A stretch of DNA of 64,000 nt, taken from assembly GCF_018069565.1 (NCBI RefSeq), contig NZ_JAGPNL010000002.1, positions 434,001-498,000 on the forward strand. Reading direction: 5' to 3'. The notes under the pieces were generated by a model. The model saw only the letters and a program-made list of their open reading frames with translations. It did not search any database and had not been told where the DNA came from. A program made the position numbers and the translations under genes. Below, one piece after another: positions 27,277-38,200 of this stretch (position 1 is the first letter of the stretch; every line of letters begins with the position of its first letter). This stretch comes from Streptomyces tagetis. GTDB taxonomy: Bacteria > Actinomycetota > Actinomycetes > Streptomycetales > Streptomycetaceae.

Positions 27277-28337
27277 ACGCGACGGACGTGAAGCGATCGG
27301 TGACGCCCCCCGGCGTGCGGCTGGGGCAGGTGTCCTTCGTCTGGCGGCCCTGGCTCGTCCTGGTCACGCTGCTCCTCGCGGCCGCCGCCTTCCTGGTCTT
27401 CTGCCTCTCCATCGGCGCCGGGGACTTCCCCATCGCCCTGCCCCGGGTCGTCGCCACCGTCCTCGGCGGCGGGGAACCGGTCGACGAGTTCGTCATCATG
27501 GACCTGCGGATGCCGCGCGCCCTGGCCGGACTCGTCGTCGGCTGCGCGCTGGGCGTCTCCGGCGCCATCACCCAGTCCATCGCGCGCAATCCGCTGGCCA
27601 GTCCGGACATCCTCGGGGTCACCGGCGGCGCCGGCATGGTCGCGGTCTTCCTCGTGACGGTCTCCGGCGGGACGGCCGCGGCGGTCAACAGCGCCCTCGG
27701 CGTCTCCGCGGCGGCCCTCGCAGGCGGGCTCGGCACCGGCCTGCTGGTGTACTTCCTGGCCTGGCGGCGGGGCATCGACGGCTTCCGCCTCATCCTCATC
27801 GGCATCTCGGTGAGCGCCGTGACCGAGGCGATCACGACCTGGCTGCTGGTCACCGCCGACATCCGGGACGTGGCCCGCGCCCAGGCGTGGCTGGTCGGCT
27901 CGCTGGACAACCGGTCCTGGGGCGAGGTGGGCATCGCGGTGTGGTGCACGCTGGCCCTGCTGGCCGTCGTCGCGTGCGCCGCCTTCCAGTTCAAGCCGCT
28001 GCACCTGGGCGACGAGGTGGCCGCCGGGCTCGGCGTCCGCCACACGCGGGTCCGGGCGGTGCTGCTGCTCTGCGCCGTCCTGCTGGCCGGGGTGGCGGTG
28101 AGCGCCGCCGGTCCGGTGCCGTTCGTCGCGCTGGTCGCGCCGCAGGTGGCGATGCGGCTGGCACGGTGCCCGACGCCGCCGATGCCCGCCTCCGGCATGG
28201 TGGGGGCGGTGCTGCTGACCGGCTCGGACCTCGTCGCGCGCACGGCGCTGCCGGTCACCCTGCCGGTCGGTGTGGTCACCGCCGCGATCGGCGGGCCCTT
28301 CCTCGTATACCTGCTGGTACGGGCCAATCTCCGATGA
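27273..28337 (+). CDS. cchD: Ferric-siderophore permease subunit
   Basis: A 354-residue FecCD-family permease and second half of the import channel. ATG 27273 overlaps the cchC stop (ATGA), and AGGAAGG lies just upstream. Conserved blocks are RMPRALAGLVVGCALGVSGA, NPLASPDILGVTGGAGM and GPVPFVALVAPQVAMRL. It is followed by the ATPase gene. Confidence 0.93.
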   Translation: MNATDVKRSVTPPGVRLGQVSFVWRPWLVLVTLLLAAAAFLVFCLSIGAGDFPIALPRVVATVLGGGEPVDEFVIMDLRMPRALAGLVVGCALGVSGAITQSIARNPLASPDILGVTGGAGMVAVFLVTVSGGTAAAVNSALGVSAAALAGGLGTGLLVYFLAWRRGIDGFRLILIGISVSAVTEAITTWLLVTADIRDVARAQAWLVGSLDNRSWGEVGIAVWCTLALLAVVACAAFQFKPLHLGDEVAAGLGVRHTRVRAVLLLCAVLLAGVAVSAAGPVPFVALVAPQVAMRLARCPTPPMPASGMVGAVLLTGSDLVARTALPVTLPVGVVTAAIGGPFLVYLLVRANLR

Positions 28338-28387
28338 GACGGGACGGGGACGGAGCCGTCCGGACACCAATCGACGAAGGGGGCCAC

Positions 28388-29242
28388 GTGGTCGCCGAGT
28401 TCATCACCGCCGACGAGTCCCGGGCCACCGGGGCAGCCCGGCTCCAGGCCCGGGGGGTCACCGTCGGCTACGGCGGCCGGACCGTGCTGGACGGCCTCGA
28501 CGCCGAGATCCCGCCCGGGGTGATCACCACCATCATCGGCCCCAACGGCTGTGGGAAGTCGACCCTGTTGCGGACCCTGGCCCGGCTGCTGAAACCGACC
28601 GCGGGCACCGTCGTGCTGGACGGCGAGGACATCGCCTCCCTGCGCACCCGCGACGTGGCGAAGAAGCTCGGGCTGCTGCCGCAGGCGCCGGTCGCGCCGG
28701 ACGGGCTGACCGTCGCCGACCTGGTGGCCCGGGGCCGGCACCCGCACCAGAGCTGGCTGCGCCAGTGGTCCTCGGACGACGCCGCCGTGGTGGAACGCGC
28801 CCTGGCCATGACCGGGGTGGCCGACCTGGCCGAGCGCCCGGTCGACTCGCTCTCCGGCGGCCAGCGCCAGCGCGTGTGGATCTCCATGACGCTGGCCCAG
28901 GGCACCGACCTGCTGCTGCTGGACGAGCCGACGACGTATCTGGACCTCGCGCACGCGGTCGACGTGCTGGACCTCGTCGACGACCTGCACGAGTCGGGGT
29001 GCGCCGTGGTGATGGTGCTGCACGACCTCAACCTCGCCGCGCGCTACAGCGACCACCTCATCGTGATGCGGGACGGCTCGATCCTGGCCCAGGGCCATCC
29101 GCGGGAGGTGATCACCGCCGAGCTGCTGTACGAGGCGTTCGGTCTGCGGGCCGCGGTGCTCGACGATCCGGTGGGGGACCGGCCGCTCGTCGTCCCCATC
29201 GGTCGTACGCATGTCCGATCGGACCAGGTGGGGCGAAGATAA
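28388..29242 (+). CDS. cchE: Ferric-siderophore ABC ATPase
   Basis: A 284-residue FecE-type ATPase energising CchC/CchD. Walker A GPNGCGKST, signature [13 protein letters not shown] and Walker B LLLLDEPTTYLDLAH are intact. GTG 28388 is chosen because GAAGGGGG is about 5 nt upstream. An alternative ATG at 28334 overlaps the cchD stop (ATGA) and would add 18 residues; coupling makes it possible. Confidence 0.93.
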   Translation: MVAEFITADESRATGAARLQARGVTVGYGGRTVLDGLDAEIPPGVITTIIGPNGCGKSTLLRTLARLLKPTAGTVVLDGEDIASLRTRDVAKKLGLLPQAPVAPDGLTVADLVARGRHPHQSWLRQWSSDDAAVVERALAMTGVADLAERPVDSLSGGQRQRVWISMTLAQGTDLLLLDEPTTYLDLAHAVDVLDLVDDLHESGCAVVMVLHDLNLAARYSDHLIVMRDGSILAQGHPREVITAELLYEAFGLRAAVLDDPVGDRPLVVPIGRTHVRSDQVGRR

Positions 29243-29249
29243 CGCCAAG

Positions 29250-29268
29250 TAAGGCTAGCCTGGCCTTA
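29250..29268. promoter_or_regulatory. Iron box before cchF
   Basis: TAAGGCTAGCCTGGCCTTA is a near-palindrome matching the iron box consensus at about 13 of 19 positions. It lies 73 nt upstream of cchF and points to a second iron-regulated promoter for cchF-G-H-I. Confidence 0.7.
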
Positions 29269-29340
29269 GTTGGGATGGATATGGTGTGCCTGCCCCCGGC
29301 ACGGGGGCGCGACGGACCTGCGCGAACAAGGGATTGCGGG

Positions 29341-30396
29341 ATGCTGCTCCAGAGAACGACGCTCGTGAAGTCCTGGCGGCGGATGGCGGCCGGGCTGGCC
29401 GCCGCGGCCCTGGGCGCCGGCCTCCTGGCCGGATGCGGGTCCGGCTCGGCCGACGACAAGGACGAGGCGAAGGCCACCGCCACGGCGGGCGCCTTCCCGG
29501 TGAGCGTGGAACACGCCTTCGGCACCACCCGCGTCGACAAGGCCCCCCAGCGCGTCGTCTCCGTCGGCTACACCGACGACCAGGCCATCCTCGCCCTCGG
29601 CGTCAAGCCGGTCGGCATGGTCGACCAGTACCCGAACCCGTCCGGCCAGAGCCCCGACATCAACACCCAGTGGCCCTGGGTGAAGGACAAGTGGGGCGAC
29701 ACCCGCCCCGAGGTCGTCATGAGCAACGGCGACTCCGGCCCCAACTACGAGAAGATCGCCGCCCTGCGGCCCGACCTGATCATCGCGGTCTACTCCGAGA
29801 TCGACCAGGCCGCCTACGACAAGCTCACCCGCATCGCCCCCACCGTGGGCCGCACCAAGGCCGAGAAGGAACCCTTCAGCGCCCCCTGGCAGGACAACGC
29901 GCTCCAGATCGCCAAGGCGCTCGGCAAGGCCGAGGAGGGCGAGCGGCAGATCCAGGCCATCCAGGACAAGCTCGACACGGCCAAGCGCGACCACCCCGAG
30001 TTCGCCGGCAAGACCGCCGTCGCGCTCTCCTGGTACAAGGACTCCGTGGCCCCCTTCACCACCACCGACGTCCGCGGCCGGCTCCTCACCGGCATCGGCT
30101 ACGAGGGACAGACGGAGATCGACAAGATCGCCGACGGCAGCTTCTACACCGTGCTCTCGCCCGAACGCGTCGACCTCGTCGACGTCGACCGCATCTTCGT
30201 CATCGGCGACAAGGCCGACCAGGACGCGCTGAAGAAGTTCAAGCTGTTCACCAACCTGTCCGCCGTCAAGGACGGCAAGGTCGCCTACCTCCTCGACAGC
30301 GAGGGCCCCGCGGTCGGCGCGGCCATGTCCCAGAGCACCCTGCTCTCCCTGCCGTACGCCATCGACCAGCTCGTCGAGTCGGCCGGGCGGATGTGA
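29341..30396 (+). CDS. cchF: Ferric-coelichelin binding lipoprotein
   Basis: A 351-residue FecB/FhuD-type receptor for the ferric siderophore. The signal peptide ends in a lipobox LLAGC with Cys32 lipidated. The mature domain has TTRVDKAPQRVVSVGYTDDQ, LRPDLIIAVYSEIDQ and the terminal STLLSLPYAIDQLVESAG. It follows its own iron box. Its stop overlaps the exporter start (GTGA), coupling uptake and export gene expression. Confidence 0.93.
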   Translation: MLLQRTTLVKSWRRMAAGLAAAALGAGLLAGCGSGSADDKDEAKATATAGAFPVSVEHAFGTTRVDKAPQRVVSVGYTDDQAILALGVKPVGMVDQYPNPSGQSPDINTQWPWVKDKWGDTRPEVVMSNGDSGPNYEKIAALRPDLIIAVYSEIDQAAYDKLTRIAPTVGRTKAEKEPFSAPWQDNALQIAKALGKAEEGERQIQAIQDKLDTAKRDHPEFAGKTAVALSWYKDSVAPFTTTDVRGRLLTGIGYEGQTEIDKIADGSFYTVLSPERVDLVDVDRIFVIGDKADQDALKKFKLFTNLSAVKDGKVAYLLDSEGPAVGAAMSQSTLLSLPYAIDQLVESAGRM

Positions 30397-32189
30397 CGGT
30401 CACCGAGACGCGGGCCGCGCCCGCACCGTCCGCCACCCTGCGCACCGCGACCGCCCGCGAGGGCATGCGCTGGGTCGCCGCGCACTGCCGCCGGGTGCCC
30501 TGGCTGACGGCGGCCACCGTGCTCACCACGGTGGCCGGCGCGGCGCTCCAGGTGCTCCCCGTCCTCCTGCTCGGCGAGGTCGTCGACGCCGTCGTCGCGG
30601 GCGAGGACCGCTCGGTCCTCGTCACCGTCGGCGCGCTGCTGGTGGCCTCCGCGGTGCTCGGCGCGGCGGCCACCGCGGCCTCCGCCTACCTCATCGGCCG
30701 CCTCGGCGCCGATCTCCTCGCCCACCTGCGCGAGGGCGCCGTACGGGCCGTCCTCGGCATGCCGAGCGCCCGCATCGAGCAGGTCGGCCGCGGGGACGTG
30801 CTCTCCCGGGTCGGGGACGACGTGGCCGTCCTCTCCAAGGGCATCCGCACGGCCGTGCCCACCGTGTTCTCCGCCGGGGTGCTGGTCCTCATCGCCACCG
30901 CCGGCATGTTCGGACTGGACTGGCGGCTCGGCCTGGCCGGCGCCGGCGCGCTGCCCGCCTACGCGCTGGCCCTGCGCTGGTACCTGCCGCGCTCCGCCCC
31001 GCTCTACCGGCGCCAGCGCGCCGCCCAGGCCGACCGGGCGCAGGCCCTGATCAGCGGGCTCGACGGCATAGACACCGTGCGTGCCTACCGCCTGGAGGAC
31101 GCCTTCCGCACCCGGGTCACCGAGGAGTCCTGGCGGGTGCGCGACCTCGGCGTCGAGGTCTTCCGGTTCTTCGGACGGTTCGTCGGCCGGGAGAACCGCG
31201 CCGAGTTCATCGGACTCGTCCTGATCATCCTCGTCGGGTACGCCCTGCTGGAGGCCGGCGCCGCGAGCCTCGGCGAGGTGTCGGCGGCCCCGCTCCTCTT
31301 CCACCGGCTCTTCACCCCGCTCGGCTCCATCATGTTCACCTTCGACGAGGCCCAGAAGTCCGGCGCCAGCCTCATCCGGCTGGTCGGCGTGCTGGGGGAG
31401 CCCGCGCAGGAGCGGCTGGTGGGCGACGCGGCCGTCGCCCCCGCCCAGGACGTGCCGCACCCGGTGACGGTACGGGGGCTGACCTTCCGTTACCCCGGCG
31501 CCGAGGAACCGGTGCTGCGCGACGTCGACCTGACCATCCCGGCGGGCGGCTCGCTCGCCCTGGTCGGCGCCACCGGGGCGGGCAAGACCACCCTGGCCGC
31601 CCTGATCGCGGGCCTCGGCACCCCCGAGGCCGGGTCGGTACGGATCGGCCCCACCGACCTCGCCGACGTCGACGAGGCCGGGGCACGGGCCCTGGTGAGC
31701 ATCCTGACCCAGGAGACCCACGTCTTCTCCGGACCGCTCGCCGACGACCTGCGGCTGGCCGCGCCGCAGGCCACCGACGCCGAACTGACCGACGCCCTGC
31801 GCACGGTCGGCGCCGGCGGCCGGCTCGACGACCTGCCCGACGGACTCGACACCGTGGTCGGCGAGGGCGGCGAGCGGCTGGACACCACGACCGTCGCCCG
31901 CATCGCCCTGGCCCGGCTGGTGCTCGGCCGGACCCCGGTGGTGGTGCTCGACGAGTCCACCGCCGAGGCCGGCAGCGAGGGCGCCGCCGAGCTGGAACGG
32001 GCCGTACGGGCCGCCTGCGCCGGCCGGACCACGCTCTTCGTGGCCCACCGGCTCACCCAGGCGATGGCGGCCGACCGGATCGCCGTGCTCGACGCGGGGC
32101 GGGTCGTGGAGGAGGGAACCCACGACGAACTGGTCGCCCGCGGCGGCCGGTACGCCCGGCTGTGGCGGGCATGGCGCGAGGGAAGTTAG
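30393..32189 (+). CDS. cchG: ABC half-exporter, intact Walker A/B, lost signature
   Basis: A 598-residue half-transporter: six-helix exporter domain (about 25-330) and C-terminal ATPase. GTG 30393 overlaps the cchF stop. Walker [10 protein letters not shown] (392-400, Lys398), the Q-loop in LTQETHVF, Walker B with Asp520-Glu521 and the switch His552 are intact. The LSGGQ signature is replaced by LDTTT (496-500). CchI, encoded after the NRPS, has the opposite pattern, so the pair should form a heterodimer with a single complete ATP site. The likely job is siderophore export (inference from locus and family). Confidence 0.9.
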   Translation: MTVTETRAAPAPSATLRTATAREGMRWVAAHCRRVPWLTAATVLTTVAGAALQVLPVLLLGEVVDAVVAGEDRSVLVTVGALLVASAVLGAAATAASAYLIGRLGADLLAHLREGAVRAVLGMPSARIEQVGRGDVLSRVGDDVAVLSKGIRTAVPTVFSAGVLVLIATAGMFGLDWRLGLAGAGALPAYALALRWYLPRSAPLYRRQRAAQADRAQALISGLDGIDTVRAYRLEDAFRTRVTEESWRVRDLGVEVFRFFGRFVGRENRAEFIGLVLIILVGYALLEAGAASLGEVSAAPLLFHRLFTPLGSIMFTFDEAQKSGASLIRLVGVLGEPAQERLVGDAAVAPAQDVPHPVTVRGLTFRYPGAEEPVLRDVDLTIPAGGSLALVGATGAGKTTLAALIAGLGTPEAGSVRIGPTDLADVDEAGARALVSILTQETHVFSGPLADDLRLAAPQATDAELTDALRTVGAGGRLDDLPDGLDTVVGEGGERLDTTTVARIALARLVLGRTPVVVLDESTAEAGSEGAAELERAVRAACAGRTTLFVAHRLTQAMAADRIAVLDAGRVVEEGTHDELVARGGRYARLWRAWREGS

Positions 32190-32247
32190 GCGATCCGCCG
32201 TGAGAGGGGGCCGGACACCCCGGCCCCGGAGGGGTGTTGAGTCTCCG

Positions 32248-35200
32248 ATGAGGCAACCGACCGACCGACACGTACGGCTTTCTCCCGCCCGGCTGGACGA
32301 CGTACGCCGCCGGGCCGGCGACTACGACGACCGGACCATCACCCGGGCCTGCGCCGTCGCGCTGGCCCACTGGGCGCACGGCGACAGCCCCGAGGGCATC
32401 GACCTCGCCCCGGGCACCCTCTTCGCCGACGTCCTCGGCTGGGCCCACCACGGCGGTGCCGGCAACGCCCCGTCCACCGGCGGCGACGGCCTGGACATCC
32501 CCGTACCGGAGGGCGTCGACCCGGCCGAGGCACAGCTCGCCCTGGACGACCTCGCCGACTTCCCCGGCCGGCCCCTCGGCACCATCGGCCCCCGCGGCGC
32601 CGCCCAGCGGCTCGCCGACCTCGCCGCGTGGAACGACACCGCCGCCGACCGGGACCGCCCCACCCTCGTCGAGATGTTCCGCGCGCAGGCCGAGGCGCGG
32701 CCCGACGCCGTCGCCGTCGTCGACGAGCACCGCACCCTGACCTACCGCGAGACGGACACGCTCTCCGCCCAGCTCGCCCACGACCTGCTCGCCCGCGGGC
32801 TCCGCGCCGAACAGGTCGTCGGCATCTCCCTGGACCGCAGCGCCGACCTGGTCATCGCCCTGCTCGCCGTGGTCCGCGCGGGCGGCGCCTTCGTCCCGCT
32901 CGACCCGCGCTGGCCCGCCGCCCGCCGGGCCGCCGTCATCGAGGACGCCCGCGTCGTCCTCCAGCTCAACGCCACCGGCGAGCACGCCCCGGACGAGCCC
33001 GAGGCCGCCGCCGTCGACCTCGCCGACTGGCGCTACGCCGACCGGCCCGCCGAGGGCCCCGGCCTCGTGATCCCCGGCGCCGCCCTCGCGTACGTCATCT
33101 TCACCTCCGGCTCGACCGGACGGCCCAAGGGCGCCATGATCCGCCACGAGGCGATCAGCGAACGCCTGCTGTGGCAGGCCGGGGAGATCCTGGGCTTCGG
33201 CCCGGACGACGCCTCCCTCTTCAAGGCGCCCCTGTCCTTCGACATCTCCGTCAACGAGATCTTCCTGCCCCTGGTGCGCGGCGGACGCCTGGTCGTCCTG
33301 CGCCCCGGCGGCGAACGCGACCCGCACCACCTGCTCGGCGTCATCGCCGAACACCGGGTCACCTTCACCTACCTCGTCTCGTCCATGCTGGACGTCCTCC
33401 TGGAACTGGTCGGCGACTCCGGGCGCCTGGACAGCCTGCGCCACGTGTGGTGCGGCGGCGAGGTGCTCACCCCCGAGCTGTACGAGCGCTTCCGCGCCCG
33501 GCTCGACATCCCCCTGTACCACGGCTACGGCCCCGCCGAGACGACCATCGGCGTCTCCCACGTCGTCTACCGGGGCGCGGCCGAACGCCTGTCGACCTCC
33601 ATCGGCCGCGCCAACCCCAACACCCAGCTCTACGTCCTCGACGACGAACTGCGCCCGGTCCCCGTCGGCGTCGGCGGCGAACTGTACGCGGGCGGCTTCC
33701 TGCTGGGCCGCGGCTACGTCAACGCGCCCGGCCTCACCGCCTCCCGCTTCGTCGCCAACCCCTTCGCCACCGACGGCTCCCGCCTCTACCGCACCGGCGA
33801 CCTCGCCCGCTGGGCCCCCGACGGCTCGCTGGACTTCCTCGGCCGGGCCGACAACCAGGTCAAGATCCGCGGCATGCGGCTGGAGATCGAGGACGTCGAG
33901 GCGGGCCTCACCGAACACCCCGGCGTCCGGCACGCCTGCGTCGTCGCCCGGAAGAACACCGCGGGCGGCACCTACCTCGTGGGGTACGTCATCCCGTCGG
34001 CCGGCGCCGAGGGGCTGCGGGCCGAGGACGTCACCGACTGGGCCGCCGGGCACATGGTCGAGTACATGGTGCCCGCCCACGTCGTCGTGATGGACGCGTT
34101 CCCGCTCACCGCCCACGGCAAGCTGGACCGGGCCGCGCTGCCCGAGCCGGCCGTCGCCGACGGCGCCTCCGCCCCGCCCGCCACCGAGGAGGAGCGGCTG
34201 GTGTGCGAGGCGGTCGCCTCGGTGCTGCGGCTCGACCGGGTCGGCGCCGACCAGGACTTCTTCCGCCTCGGCGGCGACAGCATCCTCGCCATCTCCCTGC
34301 TCAGCGCCTTGCGCGCGGCCGGGCTGCACGTCACCGCACGGCAGATCTTCACCCACACCGTCGTCCGCGAACTGGCGGCGGTGGCGAGCCGCGAGGACGT
34401 CACCACCGGCGACACCGGCGACGTCCCGGCCGGCGAGGTCACCGGCTCGGCCGTCGTGCGCTGGCTCGGCGAGACCACCGACGCCGTCGACGGCTTCGTC
34501 CAGTCCCTGGTGCTCAACACCCCCGCCGGACTCACCGCCGCCGCCCTCGACACCGTCCTGGCCGCCGTCGTCGCCCGCCACGACATGCTCCGCGCCCGCC
34601 TGGTGCGCGGCGAGCACTGGGGCTTCCACGTCCCCGAGGCGGGAGCCCCGGCCGGAGCGCTGTGGCAGGAGAGCGACGCCCCCCTCGACGCCTGCGTCGC
34701 CCTCGCCACCGAGGCACTGGACCCGGACGCCGGCGTGATGCTGCGCGCCGTCTGGCGGCCCGGCGCCCGCCAACTCGTCCTCGTCGCCCACCACGTGGTC
34801 GTCGACGGCGTCTCCTGGCACATCCTCACCGACGATCTGGCCACCGCCTGGCGGCAGTTCGTCTCCGGCTCGCCGATCGCCCTGCCCCCGGTGGGCACCT
34901 CCTTCCGCCGCTGGACCCAGCTCCTGGCCCGCACGCCCCTCGACGCGCACGCCGACGCCTTCCGCCGCCCGCGGCCCGCGCCCGACGCACCCCTGGGCCG
35001 GCGCCCCCTCGCCGCCTCCGACACCGTCGCCCGGGAACGCCTGCGCACCGTGAGCATCGGCCCCGACGCGACGGCCGCGCTGCTCGGGGAGGTCCCGGCC
35101 CGCTTCCACGCCCGCGTCAACGACGTCCTGCTGACCGCCCTCGCCGTGGCCCTCGCCCGGCTGCGCCGCGACCTCGGACAGGACCAGACCCACGCCCACA

Positions 35201-38200
35201 TCGAACTGGAGGGCCACGGCCGCGAGCCCGGCCTCGTCGCCGGCACCGCCGGCTTCGAACCCGACCTGTCCCGCACCGTCGGCTGGTTCACCACCCTGTT
35301 CCCGGTGACCGTGGACCCCGGCCCGGCCACCGACCCCACGTCGCCCGGACACCTGGCCGCCGCGCTCAAGGCGGTCAAGGAGGATCTCGCCGCGGTGCCC
35401 GGCAACGGCCTGCCCTACGGCGTCCTGCGCCACGTGCACGGCACGGCCTTCGACACCCCCGCGCCCCAGGTCCTCTTCAACTACCTCGGCCGCCACGACG
35501 CCGGCAGCACCGAGGAGTGGCGCCCCGCCGGCTCCACCGGCCACCTGGGCGAGCGCCGCGACCCCCGGATGCGCCTGCCGCGCGCCCTGGAGTTCAACGC
35601 GATCGCCGAACCCGCCCCCGGCGGGGGCTACGAGCTGGTCACCACCGTCTCCTGGCCCGAGGGCCTCTTCACCGACGAGGACATCACCGCCCTCACCGGC
35701 TACTACCACCAGGCCCTGACCGGCCTCGCCGCCCTCGACGGCGGCGGCCACACGCCCAGCGACTTCCCCGGCGTCCGCCTCACCCAGGCCGACGTCGACG
35801 CCCTCGACGGCCCCGCCCTGCGCGACATCCTGCCGCTCACCCCGTTGCAGGAGGGCCTGTACTTCCACTCCGTCTACGACGACGACGCCACCGGCAGCTA
35901 CGTCGAACAGCAACTCCTCACCCTGGACGGCGAACCCGACGCCGGGCGCCTCGCGGCGGCGGCCACCCGCCTGCTCACCGTCCATCCCAACCTCGCCGCC
36001 CGCTTCGTGCCCCTCGCCGACGGCCGCGTGGTCTCCGTCCTGGAGGACGGCACCGAGGCGCCGTTCACCGTCCTGGACCGCCCCGGCATCACCGACGCCG
36101 ACCTGCGCGACCTCGCCGAACGGGACCGGCGGGCAGGCTTCGACCCGGCCGTCGGCCCCCTCATGCGCTACACCCTGGTCCGCGCCGGCGCCGGCCGTCA
36201 CGTCCTCGTCCAGACCGTCCACCACATCGTCGCCGACGGCTGGTCCGTACCGCCGATGCTGCGCACCCTGCTGGCCGAGTACCACGCCCCCGGCAGCGCC
36301 CTGCCCAGCGGCGGCTTCGCCGAGCACGCCCGCCGGCTCGCCCTCGCCGGCGACGCCGAGAGCGACCGGGTCTGGCGCGCGCACCTGGCCGGCCTGCCCG
36401 GCCCCTGCCTGGTGGCCGAGGACCACATCCCCTCCGACCGGTTCGCCGACGTCGTCGTCGAGGCGGGGGAGGAGGAGGCGGCGGCCGGGGACCGGGCCGG
36501 GGGCGAGACCGGCGTCGACGTCGACGCCGCCGCCCGCGCGGCCGGCGTCCCGCTCAGCGCCGCCGTGCACAGCGCCTGGGCCCTCACCCTGGGCGGCATC
36601 CTGCACCGCACGGACGTCGTCTTCGGGTCCACCGTCTCCGGCCGCGACGCCGACGTGCCCGGCATCGAGGACATGGTCGGCCTCTTCATCAACACCCTCC
36701 CCGTCCGCGTCCGCTGGAGCGGCACCACCACCGCCGGCGACCTGCTCGCCTCGGTACGCGAGCGGCAGAGCGCCGTCCTCGCCCACCAGCACGTCTCCCT
36801 CGCCCGCATCGGCCGCCTGGCCGGCGCCGGACCCCTCTTCGACACCCTCGTCGTCTTCGACGTCGCCACCGACCCCGCCGCCCTGCGCGCCCCCGGCGAC
36901 ACCCTGGCCATCACCCACATCGCCAACGAGGGCGCCCCGCACTACCCGCTCACCCTCGTCGTGGAACGCACCCCCGAGGGCCGTCCCCGCTTCCGGCTCA
37001 TCCACGACGCCGCCCTGCTCCGCGAGAGCGGCGCCCGCGCGCTGCTGCGCACCTTCACCCGCACCCTCACCGGCCTGCTCACCCGGCCCGGCCACCCGGC
37101 CGGCGAGGCGGCCCCCCAGGAAGAGACCCCGGCACCCGCGCGGACCGGACCCGCCACCCTGGGCGCGCTGTTCGACGCCGCCGCCCGCCGCGACCCGGAC
37201 GCCACCGCCGTCACCCACTGCGCCCTCGACGGCACCACCCGCTCCCTGACCTACGGCGGGCTGGCGGCGGAGAAGGACCGGCTCGCCCAGGCCCTGCGCG
37301 CGGCCGGCACCGGCCCCGGCAAGCGGGTCGCCATCGCCCTGCCGCGCTCGGTGGAACAGGTCGTCGCCCTGGTCGCCGTCGTCGGCGCGGGCGGCGCCTA
37401 CGTACCGCTGGACCTCGCCTACCCCGACGAGCGGCTGGAGTACGTCCTCGCCGACGCCGCCCCGCAGGTCGTCCTCGTCGACCCCGCCCACCGCGACCGC
37501 TTCGCCCGGCTCCTGGCCCGCGCCGGCTCGTCCGCCCGCCTCCTCGTCCCCGGCGAGGACCCGGACGGCGCCGCCGCCCCGCCCGCCCCGGTCGGCGAGG
37601 CCGGCCCGCGGGACCCCGCCTACGTCATCTACACCTCCGGCTCGACCGGCCGGCCCAAGGGCGTCGTCGTCCCGCACTCCAGCGTCGTGACCCTGCTGGA
37701 GCGGACCCGGCCCGCGATGGACTTCGGGCCCCGGGACGTATGGGTGCAGTTCCACTCCGCCTCCTTCGACTTCGCCGTCTGGGAGCTGTGGGGCGCCCTG
37801 CTGCACGGCGCCGAACTCCTCGTCCCCGAGTACGCGCTGACCCGCTCCCCGGTCGACTTCCACCGTCTGGTCCGCGACCGCGGCGTCACCGTCCTCAACC
37901 AGACGCCGTCCGCCTTCTACCAGTTCGCCGAGGCCGACCGGCTCGCCCCCGGCCCGGCCCGCGCCCTGCGCCGGATCATCTTCGGCGGGGAGCCGCTGGA
38001 CCTGCGGCGGCTGGGCGGCTGGGTCGAACGGCACGGCACCCGCTCGCCCGAGCTGGTGAACATGTACGGCATCACCGAGACCACCGTCCACGTCACCCAC
38101 CGCGTCCTCACCGACGAGGACTTCGCGCCGGGCTACGGGGCCAGCCCCATCGGCGGGCCCATCCCCGGCCTCGTCACCCACCTGCTCGACGAACGGCTGC

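Noticed and set aside
26221..28337. Possible fusion of cchC and cchD into a FhuB-like double permease
   Set aside because: The cchC stop (27274-27276) and the overlapping ATG of cchD (27273) are clear; they are two genes in different frames.
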